In this document: positions 1 through 8,567 of the stretch, in pieces | Layout of the letters: every line of letters begins with the position of its first letter | Numbering within the stretch: the first letter of the stretch is position 1 | Source of the DNA: CAVRXQ01 sp963725215 | GTDB lineage: Bacteria > Actinomycetota > Acidimicrobiia > Acidimicrobiales > Bog-793 | Length of the DNA stretch: 64,000 bases | Assembly (NCBI GenBank): GCA_963725215.1 | Contig: CAVRXQ010000007.1 | Location: 777,113-841,112, forward strand | Direction: 5' to 3' | Translations under genes and position numbers: made by a program | Notes under the pieces: generated by a model | What the model saw: the letters and a program-made list of their open reading frames with translations, nothing else | Told to the model about the DNA's origin: nothing | Databases searched by the model: none

Positions 1-543
1 TCAGTTAACATCTCACCGGATCTGGTGGCGAACGGTGAACTCAGTGTGTTCTTGGGAAGCCGCGCTGCGACCCGACTCGTCATCGAGCTCACTGAGCACG
101 CGCGGATAGATGACTACGCACCGCTCATCTCTCAAGTGACGGAACTGCGAAAGCGCGGTCTGCAGTTCGCCGTCGACGACGCTGGTGCGGGCTTCGCGAG
201 CCTTCAGCACATCTTGAGACTGCGGCCAGACATCATCAAGCTCGATCTCACGCTCACACGCGGCATCGATGGCGACCCGGTTCGCCGGGCGCTGGCGTCG
301 TCGATGGCGTTCTTTGGCAACGAGGTGGGTGCCCATGTGCTCGCCGAAGGCATCGAGACAGAAGCTGAGCAGAAGACGCTCTGCAAGCTCGGAGTCCACC
401 TCGGTCAGGGCTATCACCTCGGCCGCCCGGGGGCGCTGCGCTTTCCTACATCTGATGAAGTTGCAGTGCGAACAGCTGGCAATGATGTCGCTTCCCTCGC
501 GCGGTTACAAGCGCAACATGTCTCGTCGGTCGAGCAGGCATGA
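1..543 (+). CDS. EAL-domain cyclic-di-GMP phosphodiesterase, 3' part
   Basis: This is the C-terminal part of an EAL domain, the enzyme fold that cleaves cyclic di-GMP to pGpG; the frame is open from base 1, so the 5' part lies outside the window. Visible motifs are ELTEH, DDAGAGFASLQ (the family's DDFGTGYSSL metal-binding and loop motif, with conserved paired Asp), KLD, AEGIETE and the terminal GYHLGRP. The usual active-site residues of this half are present, so the domain is probably catalytic, but the EAL signature itself is not in view. The stop overlaps the start of the following histidine kinase by 4 bases (ATGA), so the two are probably translationally coupled and belong to one signalling operon. 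Confidence 0.9.
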   Translation, partial: SVNISPDLVANGELSVFLGSRAATRLVIELTEHARIDDYAPLISQVTELRKRGLQFAVDDAGAGFASLQHILRLRPDIIKLDLTLTRGIDGDPVRRALASSMAFFGNEVGAHVLAEGIETEAEQKTLCKLGVHLGQGYHLGRPGALRFPTSDEVAVRTAGNDVASLARLQAQHVSSVEQA

Positions 544-2102
544 ACACATCTCACGCGTGGCGATTGTCAAGTTCCCGCTCTCAGACTCGACGGCTCCGCT
601 TGAGTCGAACCTCTCTCGCCGTTCTGCTTGCGATTTCGTCTGGAGCGATCGCCGCTTTCTTCGCAGTTCGGAGCGTGGTCGCTGATCAAGAGCGTCGCAT
701 TCTCCATGAGCGTGGGGCCGAGCTGACGCTCGTGCTGGACGAGGCGATCAACAACGTCACCCAGCTCTTACCGATCGCCGGTGCCGCAGCTGCGCCTGGG
801 ACGGGTTCTCCTCAGTCCTTCAGACTCATCGCCGGGTCGATCGTTCAAGGCGGCGCAAGCTCAGTAGCGGTAGCGGTGAAGAACGGCGCAGTCTTCAAGG
901 TTGTGGCCAAAGCCGGTAAAGGAGCGCTCGGACGGACGATCAACGGATCCGTAGCGGCATTCATGCGGCACGCGTCTTCGACCCGTGGCCTTGTCGCCGG
1001 AGTTGTTCCTACCGGACATGGCCGACTATTGGCCGTTGCGGCAGCAGCACCGGGTGGCCGCGTCGTCGTCGATGAGCTAGTCCTTCAACCCGCTGTCTCA
1101 AGAGCGCCGACACCAGGGTCGCCCTTCAGCGACGTCAGTCTCGCCCTTTACGCGTCGTCTCGGGCAACCCCTTCCACTCTCCTCGTGATTTCTGGTGGCC
1201 TGCCATCTGGTCAGATCGATCATCAGTTCGTTGACGTCGGGACTGACCGTTGGCTACTTCTCACTAGCGCAGAGGAGCCGCTCGTGGGTTCGATCGCGGC
1301 GGCGGCGCCTTGGTTTTCTCTGCTTGTCGGGCTCATGACCGCGCTGCTCGCGACAGCAGTCATCGAAGGGCTAGCCCGGCGCCGTACCTACGCCTTGGGA
1401 TTAGTCGCAGAGAGGACGGCTGCCCTTGAGGATGCGCTTCATGAGCGCCATCGTCTCCAGGAAGCCGAAAGTGTTGCGCGCAAGGAAGCCGAGTCCGCGA
1501 ACCGATACAAGAACCAGTTCATCTCGCGCATGAGTCACGAGCTCCGCACCCCGTTAAACGCTGTCATTGGATTCAGCCAGCTACTGCAGCGAGATGAACT
1601 GACCGACGATTCGAGTGACTCAGTCGATCACATCCTGAAGGGCGGTCAGCACCTCTTGGCTCTCATCAACGAGCTGCTGGACATCGCGCGCATCGAGACG
1701 GGCGATCTCGCACTTTCTCCGGAGCCGGTGCTGGTGGGCGACGTGCTCGGCGAGTGTCTTGGGCTTGTCCGCCCGATGGCTGAACAACGCTCGGTCCACC
1801 TCGTCGGTGGCCGGGAAGGGGCATGTTCGCAGCACGTTCTCGCCGACCGCAATCGCCTCAAGCAGGTATTGCTCAACCTGCTCTCGAACGGCGTGAAGTA
1901 CAACCGCCCCGGCGGAACCGTCGCCGTATCGTGCGAAGTCTCGGGTTCCACGCGTATGCGGATCAAGGTTTCCGATACCGGCAACGGGATTCCCAAGGAG
2001 CAGTTCGGGCGACTCTTCACCCCCTTCGAGCGACTCGGCGCCGAGAGAGGCAACGTTGAAGGGACCGGGATCGGCCTGACCCTGTTCGCGACAACTGGCT
2101 GA
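540..2102 (+). CDS. Hybrid sensor histidine kinase, N-terminal frame (frameshifted)
   Basis: Membrane sensor kinase. A hydrophobic segment near residues 24-45 and another near 255-277 enclose a sensor region of about 200 residues of unknown type; a short coiled coil leads into the HisKA domain (SHELRTPLN, phospho-acceptor His333), then the ATPase domain with N box (NRLKQVLLNLLSN, about 438-450), G1 box (DTGNGIP), F box and G2 box (GTGIGL). The frame ends at residue 520 just after GTGIGL. Removing one T from the TT at 2085-2086 would continue it as LTLSRQLAEAM into the next reading frame, which carries the end of the ATPase domain and a receiver domain. As the sequence stands the kinase lacks the last strand of its ATPase domain. 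Either a recent frameshift or a base error. Confidence 0.88.
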   Translation: MNTSHAWRLSSSRSQTRRLRLSRTSLAVLLAISSGAIAAFFAVRSVVADQERRILHERGAELTLVLDEAINNVTQLLPIAGAAAAPGTGSPQSFRLIAGSIVQGGASSVAVAVKNGAVFKVVAKAGKGALGRTINGSVAAFMRHASSTRGLVAGVVPTGHGRLLAVAAAAPGGRVVVDELVLQPAVSRAPTPGSPFSDVSLALYASSRATPSTLLVISGGLPSGQIDHQFVDVGTDRWLLLTSAEEPLVGSIAAAAPWFSLLVGLMTALLATAVIEGLARRRTYALGLVAERTAALEDALHERHRLQEAESVARKEAESANRYKNQFISRMSHELRTPLNAVIGFSQLLQRDELTDDSSDSVDHILKGGQHLLALINELLDIARIETGDLALSPEPVLVGDVLGECLGLVRPMAEQRSVHLVGGREGACSQHVLADRNRLKQVLLNLLSNGVKYNRPGGTVAVSCEVSGSTRMRIKVSDTGNGIPKEQFGRLFTPFERLGAERGNVEGTGIGLTLFATTG

Positions 2103-2106
2103 GGCT

Positions 2107-2637
2107 ATGAGTGGCGTTCTCGATTTCGAGAGCGAGGTTGGCGTCGGCAGCACGTTCTGGATTGAACTTCCGCTCGTCGAAGGACCAGTCGATCGTTACG
2201 ACCGACTCAATCTTGCGGATCGTTCCGAGCAACCAGACGTCCAGACAGCACACGGTCGACTGACCGTGCTCTACATCGAGGACAATCTCACAAACATCAG
2301 CCTCATTGAACGAATCGCCGCAGAACGTGATGGCGTCGAAATCATTCCAGCGATGCAGGGACGTCTCGGCCTCGAGCTCGCCCAAGAACACCGACCCGCC
2401 CTCATTTTGCTCGATCTTCATCTGCCGGACATCGAAGGTGACGAGGTCCTCCATCGCCTTCGGAATGACCCGATTACCGCGAGTGTGCCTGTCGTCATCG
2501 TCACTGCGGACGCAACTCCCGGCCAAAAACAGCGACTTCTGGATGCCGGCGCATCGGCGTTCCTCACGAAACCAATCGAGGTTCGTGAGTTGCTGCAGAT
2601 TCTGGACCATCACGCTTCCGCAAACGCTCCTCTTTGA
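2107..2637 (+). CDS. Hybrid histidine kinase C-terminal frame: end of ATPase domain plus receiver
   Basis: The first about 23 residues (MSGVLDFESEVGVGSTFWIE) are the classical last part of a histidine-kinase ATPase domain, which cannot start a protein on its own; the ATG at 2107 is an internal Met of the full protein. A linker leads to a receiver domain with the acidic pair in YIEDN (about 57-60), the phospho-acceptor Asp103 in LLDLHLPD, the Thr of VTADAT and the Lys of LTKP. The upstream frame joins if one T at 2085-2086 is removed. If the frameshift is real, re-initiation would give a separate receiver protein with a useless 23-residue head. Confidence 0.85.
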   Translation: MSGVLDFESEVGVGSTFWIELPLVEGPVDRYDRLNLADRSEQPDVQTAHGRLTVLYIEDNLTNISLIERIAAERDGVEIIPAMQGRLGLELAQEHRPALILLDLHLPDIEGDEVLHRLRNDPITASVPVVIVTADATPGQKQRLLDAGASAFLTKPIEVRELLQILDHHASANAPL

Positions 2638-2899
2638 GTGAAGGGCGGCTGGAACGCCTAGGTGCCCCCTAACGCAGTGGTTCTGGCGTATCCCATAAAA
2701 CTCACCTGAAAGAGGCAAAAGACGCGTCCCTGATCGCCGGAACGGCGCGTCTCGATCGAGTTCTTGTTCCCGCGAAATGATGAATCGGTGCCGGAGATTC
2801 CGCTGCTTTCGGAATCACTTTTCTGTAGCCCATGTGACTCCGATCGGTGAATGAGCAAGTAACTCAACCACATCACGTGCTCGCTTAGATCGCACGTTT
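2638..2899. other. Intergenic, one inverted repeat
   Basis: No gene seen. A 7-bp perfect inverted repeat AGACGCG/CGCGTCT spans about 2718-2752 with a long loop; a terminator function for the kinase operon is possible, but there is no clear run of T after it. Confidence 0.3.
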
Positions 2900-3706
2900 A
2901 TGCTTCATCGCGTGAAGACGTCGATACGAACTGGGTTGTGGTCCCAAGGAGTTTTCACGATTGGTGCGATCTTGGGGGTCGCCAACATGGCAGCGCTTGC
3001 GATTCCAGCGGCAGCGTTTTCGACTAGCACCGCATACTCGAGATCAACGCCGACGCTTCGTCACGCTTCGACCTCAGGTACACCATTGCAAATACTCTCC
3101 GAGGCGCAACGAGCGACCCTCGCGGCGCGAAGCGTCACTCTGACCGAGCACCTTGTTGAAGATGGGATCCACATCTCGGCCAAGTTGGAGGGGAGATGGC
3201 CCAACCGAATCCGTGTTTCGGCTGCAATCGGTAAGTTGGTTGAGATCATCGTCGTCGCTTCTACATCTGTTTATGTGGAGGGGAACGCGGTTGCGTGGGC
3301 ATCCGAGTACAAGCTCAGCTCGACGGGTGCAGCCGAACTGTCCGAACGATGGTTCGTTACGAGTTCTTCTGATCCCGAACTTGGCGCGACGCCGCTGTCG
3401 ACGCTTAATCCGAAAGGTGTTGAGCGTCCTGTCTTCGACGAGCTCAAATCCAGAGCAGGAGATCTGAAAGAGCAGCTGTCGTCGTTCGACGGACGTCCGG
3501 CCGTCAAATTGTGGGATGCATCGGGCGCCATTTACATTTCGTCGACCGGCAAACCGTACATACTGCGAATCGTCACTTATCGACCCACGATCCATGGATT
3601 CTTGGACTTCACCTCCTTTAACAGCTCGACCAACTTCGCCGTTCCCAGCACTGCGTCGAACCTTGATGCAGCTCTCGCCCAAGCCCAATCAGCCAGCGCG
3701 TCTTGA
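2900..3706 (+). CDS. Secreted or membrane-anchored protein of unknown function
   Basis: 268 residues. The N-terminus has basic residues followed by a hydrophobic stretch (about 15-40, ending near AAAFST), so it is a signal peptide or anchor. The rest is a soluble mixed domain with a long run of alternating hydrophobic residues and the phrase YILRIVTYRP near the end; the size and layout recall the LppX/LprG type of secreted lipid-binding protein, but there is no lipobox Cys and I cannot assign it. The ATG at 2900 has no good ribosome site. Neighbours give no functional clue. Confidence 0.6.
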   Translation: MLHRVKTSIRTGLWSQGVFTIGAILGVANMAALAIPAAAFSTSTAYSRSTPTLRHASTSGTPLQILSEAQRATLAARSVTLTEHLVEDGIHISAKLEGRWPNRIRVSAAIGKLVEIIVVASTSVYVEGNAVAWASEYKLSSTGAAELSERWFVTSSSDPELGATPLSTLNPKGVERPVFDELKSRAGDLKEQLSSFDGRPAVKLWDASGAIYISSTGKPYILRIVTYRPTIHGFLDFTSFNSSTNFAVPSTASNLDAALAQAQSASAS

Positions 3707-4115
3707 GTTTGCGCCGCCGGCGCGCGCAGCTTGTTGGCGTCGCCGACAACAAGGGAACCACCGGCTACGGCGTAGCGCTGGGCGGCGCGGCAAAGACCTT
3801 CGGTACCGCGGCGGGGCACGTGCCAGTCGGCGAGCGCCTGCTCGCGCTCGACATCGCCGCCTGAGCATCGAGCCCGGAGCCTGACCGCTGGCCGGCGCGC
3901 TGCGCGGCTATCCCCGTTTGCAGTCTTGACCCCGCGCAAATTTCGGAGGAGGCAGCCAAGGACGAGGAGAAACAGGCTCGGTACCCTGAGCGATAATGCG
4001 GTAGCCGAAATCGCCTCTCCGTTCCCACCGGACGTACGCGTCCTTTCGGGGTTCCCAGGTCAGAGAAGCCCGAGGTGGGAGAGGGAGGCGTCGGCATCGA
4101 CGAATGGAGGACGAG
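3707..4115. other. Intergenic with a possible gene remnant
   Basis: No intact gene. On the + strand 3703-3864 an open stretch of about 50 codons (LVGVADNKGTTGYGVALGG and onward, ending at TGA 3862) has natural-looking composition and may be the 3' end of a lost gene; I do not recognise it. The rest has no visible feature. Confidence 0.25.
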
Positions 4116-4706
4116 ATGCGACAGATCCCGCGCCGAATGACGCTCCCGAGCTGGCCAGGTGGTGGGCCGATGTCGTCGCTGCTCGGTGTCGCGCTCGTTG
4201 TCGCCCCCGGCGGCCTTGTCGCCGAGCACGCCGCTCTTGCTGCGAGGTCGGCGGCGCTTGCGCCACACATCGCGACGAACACCGTCGTCGTGACCGGCAA
4301 GTACTCGGGCACCCTAAAGCTTGAGGACCCCGCGAAAAATTCCGCGGAGCTTATCGACATATCGAAGAGTACCCACGAACCCAATCCAAGAGACGTCGTC
4401 AAGCTCTACTACATCGGCAAGCTGTCTGGTCTCAGTTCGACCAAGTGGACCTTCACCGCCACGGAGAAGGGCGGCGGGACGTTCACCCAAAGCCACATCG
4501 CTACGACACAGGGGGCATTGCTCTACTCCTACACGACGGGGTTCGGCTTCGTGGCGACCTCGGGGACGATCACCATCGGGGGAAAGACCGGCTCGTTCAA
4601 GTACAAAGTGACCTGGTCGAGCCAGCCCGGCTCTATCGGTGCCACCAGCCGGGGTACTGGCACGGCGGCAGGCAGCTGGAGTTGCCCCTCGGTTACCAAG
4701 ATCTGA
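4116..4706 (+). CDS. Secreted protein of unknown function
   Basis: About 196 residues. I chose the ATG at 4116 over the in-frame ATG at 4104 because GGAGG at 4106-4110 stands 5 bases before it. The N-terminus MRQIPRRM with a following hydrophobic stretch (about residues 18-45) is a signal peptide or anchor. The mature part is rich in Thr, Gly and Ser with repeated strand-like segments (for example TGKYSGTLKL and FGFVATSGTITIGG), which suggests a beta-sandwich exported domain. No family recognised. Confidence 0.6.
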   Translation: MRQIPRRMTLPSWPGGGPMSSLLGVALVVAPGGLVAEHAALAARSAALAPHIATNTVVVTGKYSGTLKLEDPAKNSAELIDISKSTHEPNPRDVVKLYYIGKLSGLSSTKWTFTATEKGGGTFTQSHIATTQGALLYSYTTGFGFVATSGTITIGGKTGSFKYKVTWSSQPGSIGATSRGTGTAAGSWSCPSVTKI

Positions 4707-5454
4707 GAGGGCCACCGTCGATACCGACGTCCATTGATACTGACATCGAAGCAAACGCGGTGGGGCGATAACACCAGCCCGGAGGCCGCGCATGACGCGC
4801 ATCTCAACGAGCGTCAGGGGTAGCCGCGAGGCGCCGATCGGAGTCACCTTCCGCCCTTCGGTACATTCAGCTGCCAGTGCTTGGTAGCCGAACGAGCGCG
4901 TCCCTCCTCCGACGCGAACCCCTACGCCCATGGGATCGAGCATCGACGTCGTCGACGAGGTGCGACAAGGCCGATTTCGGAGTGCCCCCAATCGCCACCG
5001 GTTCGTGGGCGCTATCTCGCGGCGGCACTTCCGCTACGCGCTGAAGCCGCGGAGGGGCTCACGATCTTCGCTCACCTCTGGAACAGCGCAGTGCTGTAAT
5101 GGTAGGCCCGCTCGTCATAGCGACTCAGCATTGCTTCGGCCGCTCAACGGGCCGTGAGCAAGCAGCACCCGTCCCATAATGCGCGTCGAGATGAGCCGCT
5201 ACGACTGCCACCTACCGCCGCGTACGCGCCATCGGATGCACGCCATCGTTCGGCACTTCGGGGCGTGAGCGAGGGCTTGTTTTCGCGCCGCGTCGGGGGC
5301 ACTCCGCCTGGTACCGATCGCCGAATCCGGCGCGGCCTGCCTGTCGCCCGGGATGGTCTTGGCGGAGCATTCTGTGCACCCAGTCCCCGGTCGGAGATAC
5401 TCAAACCACCCCCATCGTTGATGTGGAAAGGGGCAACTCGCGGGCGATCGATGC
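4707..5454. other. Long intergenic stretch
   Basis: About 750 bases without a convincing gene on either strand. Its only clear feature is the CATAATGCGC-type repeat at 5175-5208 described separately. The stretch may hold decayed coding sequence. Confidence 0.4.
5175..5208. repeat. CATAATGCGC-type interspersed repeat, copy A
   Basis: About 34 bases starting CATAATGCGCG, matching 8534-8567 at all but a few positions (shared core CATAATGCGCG, CGAGATGAG, CG, CGAC). A shorter match, CATAATGCGCGATG, lies at about 16851. This copy stands alone in an intergenic stretch; copy B ends 8 bases before IS110 copy 1. It may be a short palindromic-type repeat or the leftover end of another element. Confidence 0.45.
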
Positions 5455-5475
5455 GTAGACAACGTTGTAGACAAC
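5455..5475. promoter_or_regulatory. Candidate GntR-type operator upstream of the malic enzyme
   Basis: GTAGACAAC occurs twice in tandem with a 3-base spacer. The second copy with its left neighbour forms the inverted repeat GTTGT-AG-ACAAC (5464-5475), fitting the GT..AC pattern of GntR-family operators, and the junction holds the palindrome ACAACGTTGT. It lies 12 bases before the ribosome site of the leader reading frame, where a repressor would block transcription. No GntR gene is in the window. Confidence 0.4.
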
Positions 5476-5499
5476 AATGAGATCAACAAGGAGTTGGTG

Positions 5500-5583
5500 A
5501 TGGACGCGGAATGGGTTCTTCCGAATTGGTCGTTCGTTCAGCACGCCGAGGAGCAATGTGCACACGGTCGGGTCACACAATGA
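5500..5583 (+). CDS. Small leader peptide overlapping the malic enzyme start
   Basis: A 27-residue reading frame (MDAEWVLPNWSFVQHAEEQC...) with the best ribosome site of the locus, AAGGAG at 5488-5493, 6 bases before ATG. Its TGA overlaps the ATG of the malic enzyme frame at 5580 (ATGA), while that ATG has no ribosome site of its own. This suggests translational coupling: ribosomes finishing the leader restart on the enzyme. No known family; the two Trp residues are notable but no attenuator hairpin was found. Confidence 0.4.
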   Translation: MDAEWVLPNWSFVQHAEEQCAHGRVTQ

Positions 5584-5900
5584 GCGTTCCCAGCGCCTCG
5601 TATTCGGTCACGATTCGCGTGGAGCTCGATCAACTCGTCGGAGTCGGTGCTGTCACCAGGGCAGTTGGGATTGCGGGCGGTTCCGTAATAGCCCTCGATG
5701 TTGTCGAGTCGCACGGAGCTCGTATGGTCGTCGATCTGACGTGCAACGCCATTGACGAGGGCCACTCCGACCGCCTCCGTGCGGCGGTCGAGGAAGTCGA
5801 GGGGGCCCACGTACCGCGCGCTAAGCGACCGCACCTTCCTTCTCCATCTCGGCGGAACGATCTCGATCGAACCCAGAGTGCCGCTAAAGACTCGCGATGA
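5580..5900 (+). CDS. NAD-dependent malic enzyme, N-terminal ACT-domain frame (frameshifted)
   Basis: Residues from MSVPSASYSVTIRVELDQLVG onward form an ACT-type regulatory domain of about 75 residues (VGAVTRAVGIAGGSVIALDVVE, MVVDLTC), which in this malic-enzyme subfamily precedes the catalytic part and is thought to bind a small effector. The frame then runs into nonsense after VEEVEGAHV. Dropping one G from the G5 run at 5801-5805 joins it to the catalytic frame as VEGPTYRALSDRTFLL, which matches the expected linker. The start at 5580 overlaps the stop of the leader peptide. Confidence 0.6.
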   Translation: MSVPSASYSVTIRVELDQLVGVGAVTRAVGIAGGSVIALDVVESHGARMVVDLTCNAIDEGHSDRLRAAVEEVEGAHVPRAKRPHLPSPSRRNDLDRTQSAAKDSR

Positions 5901-6972
5901 TCTCTCGATGGCGTATACACCCGGCGTCGCTCGAGTCTCGATGGCGATCGCCAAAGATCCCGCAGCGGTGAGGAACCTCACTATCAAGCGCAACACCGTT
6001 GCAGTGGTGACCGACGGTTCCGCCGTTCTCGGGCTCGGCAACCTTGGGCCCGCGGCGGCGCTTCCCGTCATGGAAGGTAAGGCACTCCTGTTCAAGCGCT
6101 TTGCCGGTATCGACGCGTGGCCAGTCTGCCTTGCCACGCAGGATACCGACGAGATCGTGCGCATTGTTGAGTGCATCGCTCCCGTCTATGGAGGAATCAA
6201 CCTCGAGGACATTTCGGCTCCACGCTGCTTCGGGGTAGAGCAGCGGTTGCGCGCATCCCTAGATATTCCCGTCTTTCATGATGATCAGCATGGGACGGCG
6301 ATCGTCGTCTTCGCGGCTCTGACGAATGCCCTGCGTATTGTGGGCAAGGCACTAAAGGACGTGCGCGTCGTCGTGCTCGGAGTGGGCGCGGCTGGTGTGG
6401 CAATCACGAAGCTGCTTCTTGGTCAAGGAGTGGGAGACGTCATCGCAGTCAACCGAGGCGGCATTCTCTCCGAACAACGGTCCGACCTCGACGAGGCCCG
6501 ATGCTGGGTGGCCGCGCACACCAACATGGAAAGAAGGCAGGGCGATCTATCTAATGCACTTGCCGGAGCAGACGTGCTCATCGGCGTCTCCGGCCCCAAC
6601 CTCGTGACCGAACAGCAGCTGAGGACGCTCGCGCCCGATGCGATCGTTTTTGCGCTCGCCAATCCCGATCCCGAAATCGACCCCGTAATTGCCCGGCGCT
6701 TTGCGGCAATCGTGGCAACGGGCCGCAGTGATGAACCGAATCAGATCAACAACGTGCTCGTCTTCCCTGGTTTCTTCAGAGGACTACTCGATGCCCGTGC
6801 AACGCGGATCACCGAAGAGATGGAGATCGCTGCAGGCAACGCTCTCGCCGAGGTTGTCACTGACGAAGAGCTCTCACCTGACTACATCATCCCGACCGTT
6901 TTCAACTCAGGGGTTGTGGCGGCGGTCTCGTCGGCAGTCGAGCATGTCGTCTCGTCCTCCCCTCGAACCTAA
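5752..6972 (+). CDS. NAD(P)-dependent malic enzyme, catalytic frame (frameshifted)
   Basis: Oxidative decarboxylation of malate to pyruvate. Real homology starts near 5806 (YRALSDRTFLLHLGG); the earlier codons are the shadow of the ACT-domain frame. Visible motifs: AYTPGVA, the TDGSAVLGLGNLGP loop, the EGKALLFKRFAGIDAWP segment with catalytic Lys, EDISAP (metal binding), PVFHDDQHGTA, the NAD-binding GVGAAGVA, and the ANPDPEI and NNVLVFPG segments. Length from the joint start is about 460 residues, normal for ACT-containing malic enzymes. Possible control by the GntR-type operator at 5455-5475. A one-base insertion in a G run separates it from the ACT domain. Confidence 0.88.
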   Translation: MTRATPTASVRRSRKSRGPTYRALSDRTFLLHLGGTISIEPRVPLKTRDDLSMAYTPGVARVSMAIAKDPAAVRNLTIKRNTVAVVTDGSAVLGLGNLGPAAALPVMEGKALLFKRFAGIDAWPVCLATQDTDEIVRIVECIAPVYGGINLEDISAPRCFGVEQRLRASLDIPVFHDDQHGTAIVVFAALTNALRIVGKALKDVRVVVLGVGAAGVAITKLLLGQGVGDVIAVNRGGILSEQRSDLDEARCWVAAHTNMERRQGDLSNALAGADVLIGVSGPNLVTEQQLRTLAPDAIVFALANPDPEIDPVIARRFAAIVATGRSDEPNQINNVLVFPGFFRGLLDARATRITEEMEIAAGNALAEVVTDEELSPDYIIPTVFNSGVVAAVSSAVEHVVSSSPRT

Positions 6973-7335
6973 GTTCACATCTAACCTCCCGCTGCCAAAT
7001 CGCCAGTCAGGGATGATCGCGGGCGCGTGACCGGTCGGGGCAGTCGCGAATACAGAACGCCAGCGCCGAACTCCGTATCGAGCTGACGCGTCCAGAGCGC
7101 GTAACGACGGTGATGCGCTCGGCGTCGCGGTGCGCCGTGAGCGCCGAAGGTGCGCCCATAATTCCGCCGCCAAGTGTCCCCGATCCGCGTTGGCTGCGCG
7201 TCCCCGATCGCCGGGTGTGTCGCACCATCTATATGCGACCTTCCGGCACTTCGAGGACGCGCTCTGTGGGTCATTCCGGACGGGCCTTGTGGGGCACCGA
7301 CTGAGACGCCGAACGTCGACGCCCGTCGACTTGAG
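6973..7335. other. Intergenic, no feature seen
   Basis: About 360 bases between the malic enzyme and the convergent secreted-protein gene. No gene, and no good terminator hairpin found. Confidence 0.4.
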
Positions 7336-8466
7336 CTAAGGAGAAATTTGGATAAGGCGCGTCTGGCCTTCGCCCTGTATTTCGTCGACCAAGACGTAGA
7401 ACGAGCCCGACGCAAACGCCGTCGATTCGATGAAACCTTGTTCCGATACGGGCACGCTTGCAAGTAACTGCGTGACTCCGGTCGAGGCGTTGATCCGAAC
7501 CACGTCAAACGAAGCAGACGCTGGCGATTCGGGCCTCGTGATCAAGATCCCCACGCTCGCGTTGCCATCGGGCTGCGTATCTCCGGGGTTGACGTCATCG
7601 CTGACTATCTTCGACGTTGCTGTTAGCCCTTGGAAACGCCATAGCTGGCAATCGTGATCGGTGCAGGGTTTCGCATAGTCGTACTGCAACCCTGCGTACA
7701 TGGAGTGTCCGAAACCGAAGAGCCAAGCCATCGGTCCAGGGACGCTCTTGAGGAACTGTGCATGTCGGGAACCAGGGGCGACGTGGTAGATGCCCTGACC
7801 GCTTTGATAGAACTCGCCGGGTCCCACGTAGAAGCCGTCTTCGTTGGCGGCAATGACAGCCGCCGGCATGTTCGGTACATAGACCAAGGTCTCGAGCCTT
7901 CCGGTCGAAGTCGATACCTCCGCAATCGCTCCCGAGCGACCCGCGGGGCCGGCACTCGCGTTGTAGACCCAAAGCGAGCCGGCCGCATAGACCCAAACCG
8001 GGTAGTCATGAGAGCACGTACCGCTGACTCGCATGATGATCGGCCCGACGGTGACCCTGCGCGTCGAAGGATCGAAGCTGACGACGCGGTCCGCGGCGCT
8101 TTCGGGTTTGCAGTTCCAGTACGCCTTCAGAGAACCGACTCGAACGTATTTGATCGAGAACCGTTCGCCGGGAGGTCCTGGTTCGCAACCTGAAATCTTC
8201 GCCCCGAGCCTGAGGGGTTGAGAATCGATTTTCGTCGGCACACAACCACCCTGGAAGCTGCCTGACAGGGTTGGCGGCGCTTCCAGAAACACGCTCGAGT
8301 CTTCGGCGGTCAACTGATCGAATTGGTTTGGAACCGCGATCGACTCGACCTTCCAGCGATGCACTGTCGAGGAGGCGCTGCTTGTCGGTGCGTTGAATCC
8401 GAAGCTGACGACTGTGGCAAGGAGGGCCGGAAGCGCGAGGAGCACGACGAGGCGACTCCCTCTCAT
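7336..8466 (-). CDS. Secreted protein with beta-propeller-like repeats, unknown function
   Basis: About 376 residues from the ATG at 8466 (MRGSRLVVLL...), preferred because a signal peptide (RGSRLVVLLALPALLATVV) follows it directly; two upstream in-frame Met codons would put a basic extension before it. The exported part contains several strand-rich units with phrases such as VWVYAAGSLWVYN, DGFYVGPGEFYQSG, SFDVVRINASTGVTQLL and GSFYVLVDEIQG, typical of a WD/NHL-like propeller in secreted actinobacterial proteins. At least six Cys suggest disulphides. No catalytic motif. Confidence 0.6.
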   Translation of the reverse strand: MRGSRLVVLLALPALLATVVSFGFNAPTSSASSTVHRWKVESIAVPNQFDQLTAEDSSVFLEAPPTLSGSFQGGCVPTKIDSQPLRLGAKISGCEPGPPGERFSIKYVRVGSLKAYWNCKPESAADRVVSFDPSTRRVTVGPIIMRVSGTCSHDYPVWVYAAGSLWVYNASAGPAGRSGAIAEVSTSTGRLETLVYVPNMPAAVIAANEDGFYVGPGEFYQSGQGIYHVAPGSRHAQFLKSVPGPMAWLFGFGHSMYAGLQYDYAKPCTDHDCQLWRFQGLTATSKIVSDDVNPGDTQPDGNASVGILITRPESPASASFDVVRINASTGVTQLLASVPVSEQGFIESTAFASGSFYVLVDEIQGEGQTRLIQISP

Positions 8467-8533
8467 GGGCGCATTTTCGTACTTCCGGCGTCGCTTGTGC
8501 ATGGCCGAGGCTCTAAGCAACGTCGCAACGTCT

Positions 8534-8567
8534 CATAATGCGCGCCGAGATGAGTCGCCGCGACCGT
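8534..8567. repeat. CATAATGCGC-type interspersed repeat, copy B
   Basis: Near match of copy A at 5175-5208. It lies just upstream of the secreted-protein gene and 8 bases outside the right end of IS110 copy 1, so it could be part of the element's preferred target region. Confidence 0.45.
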
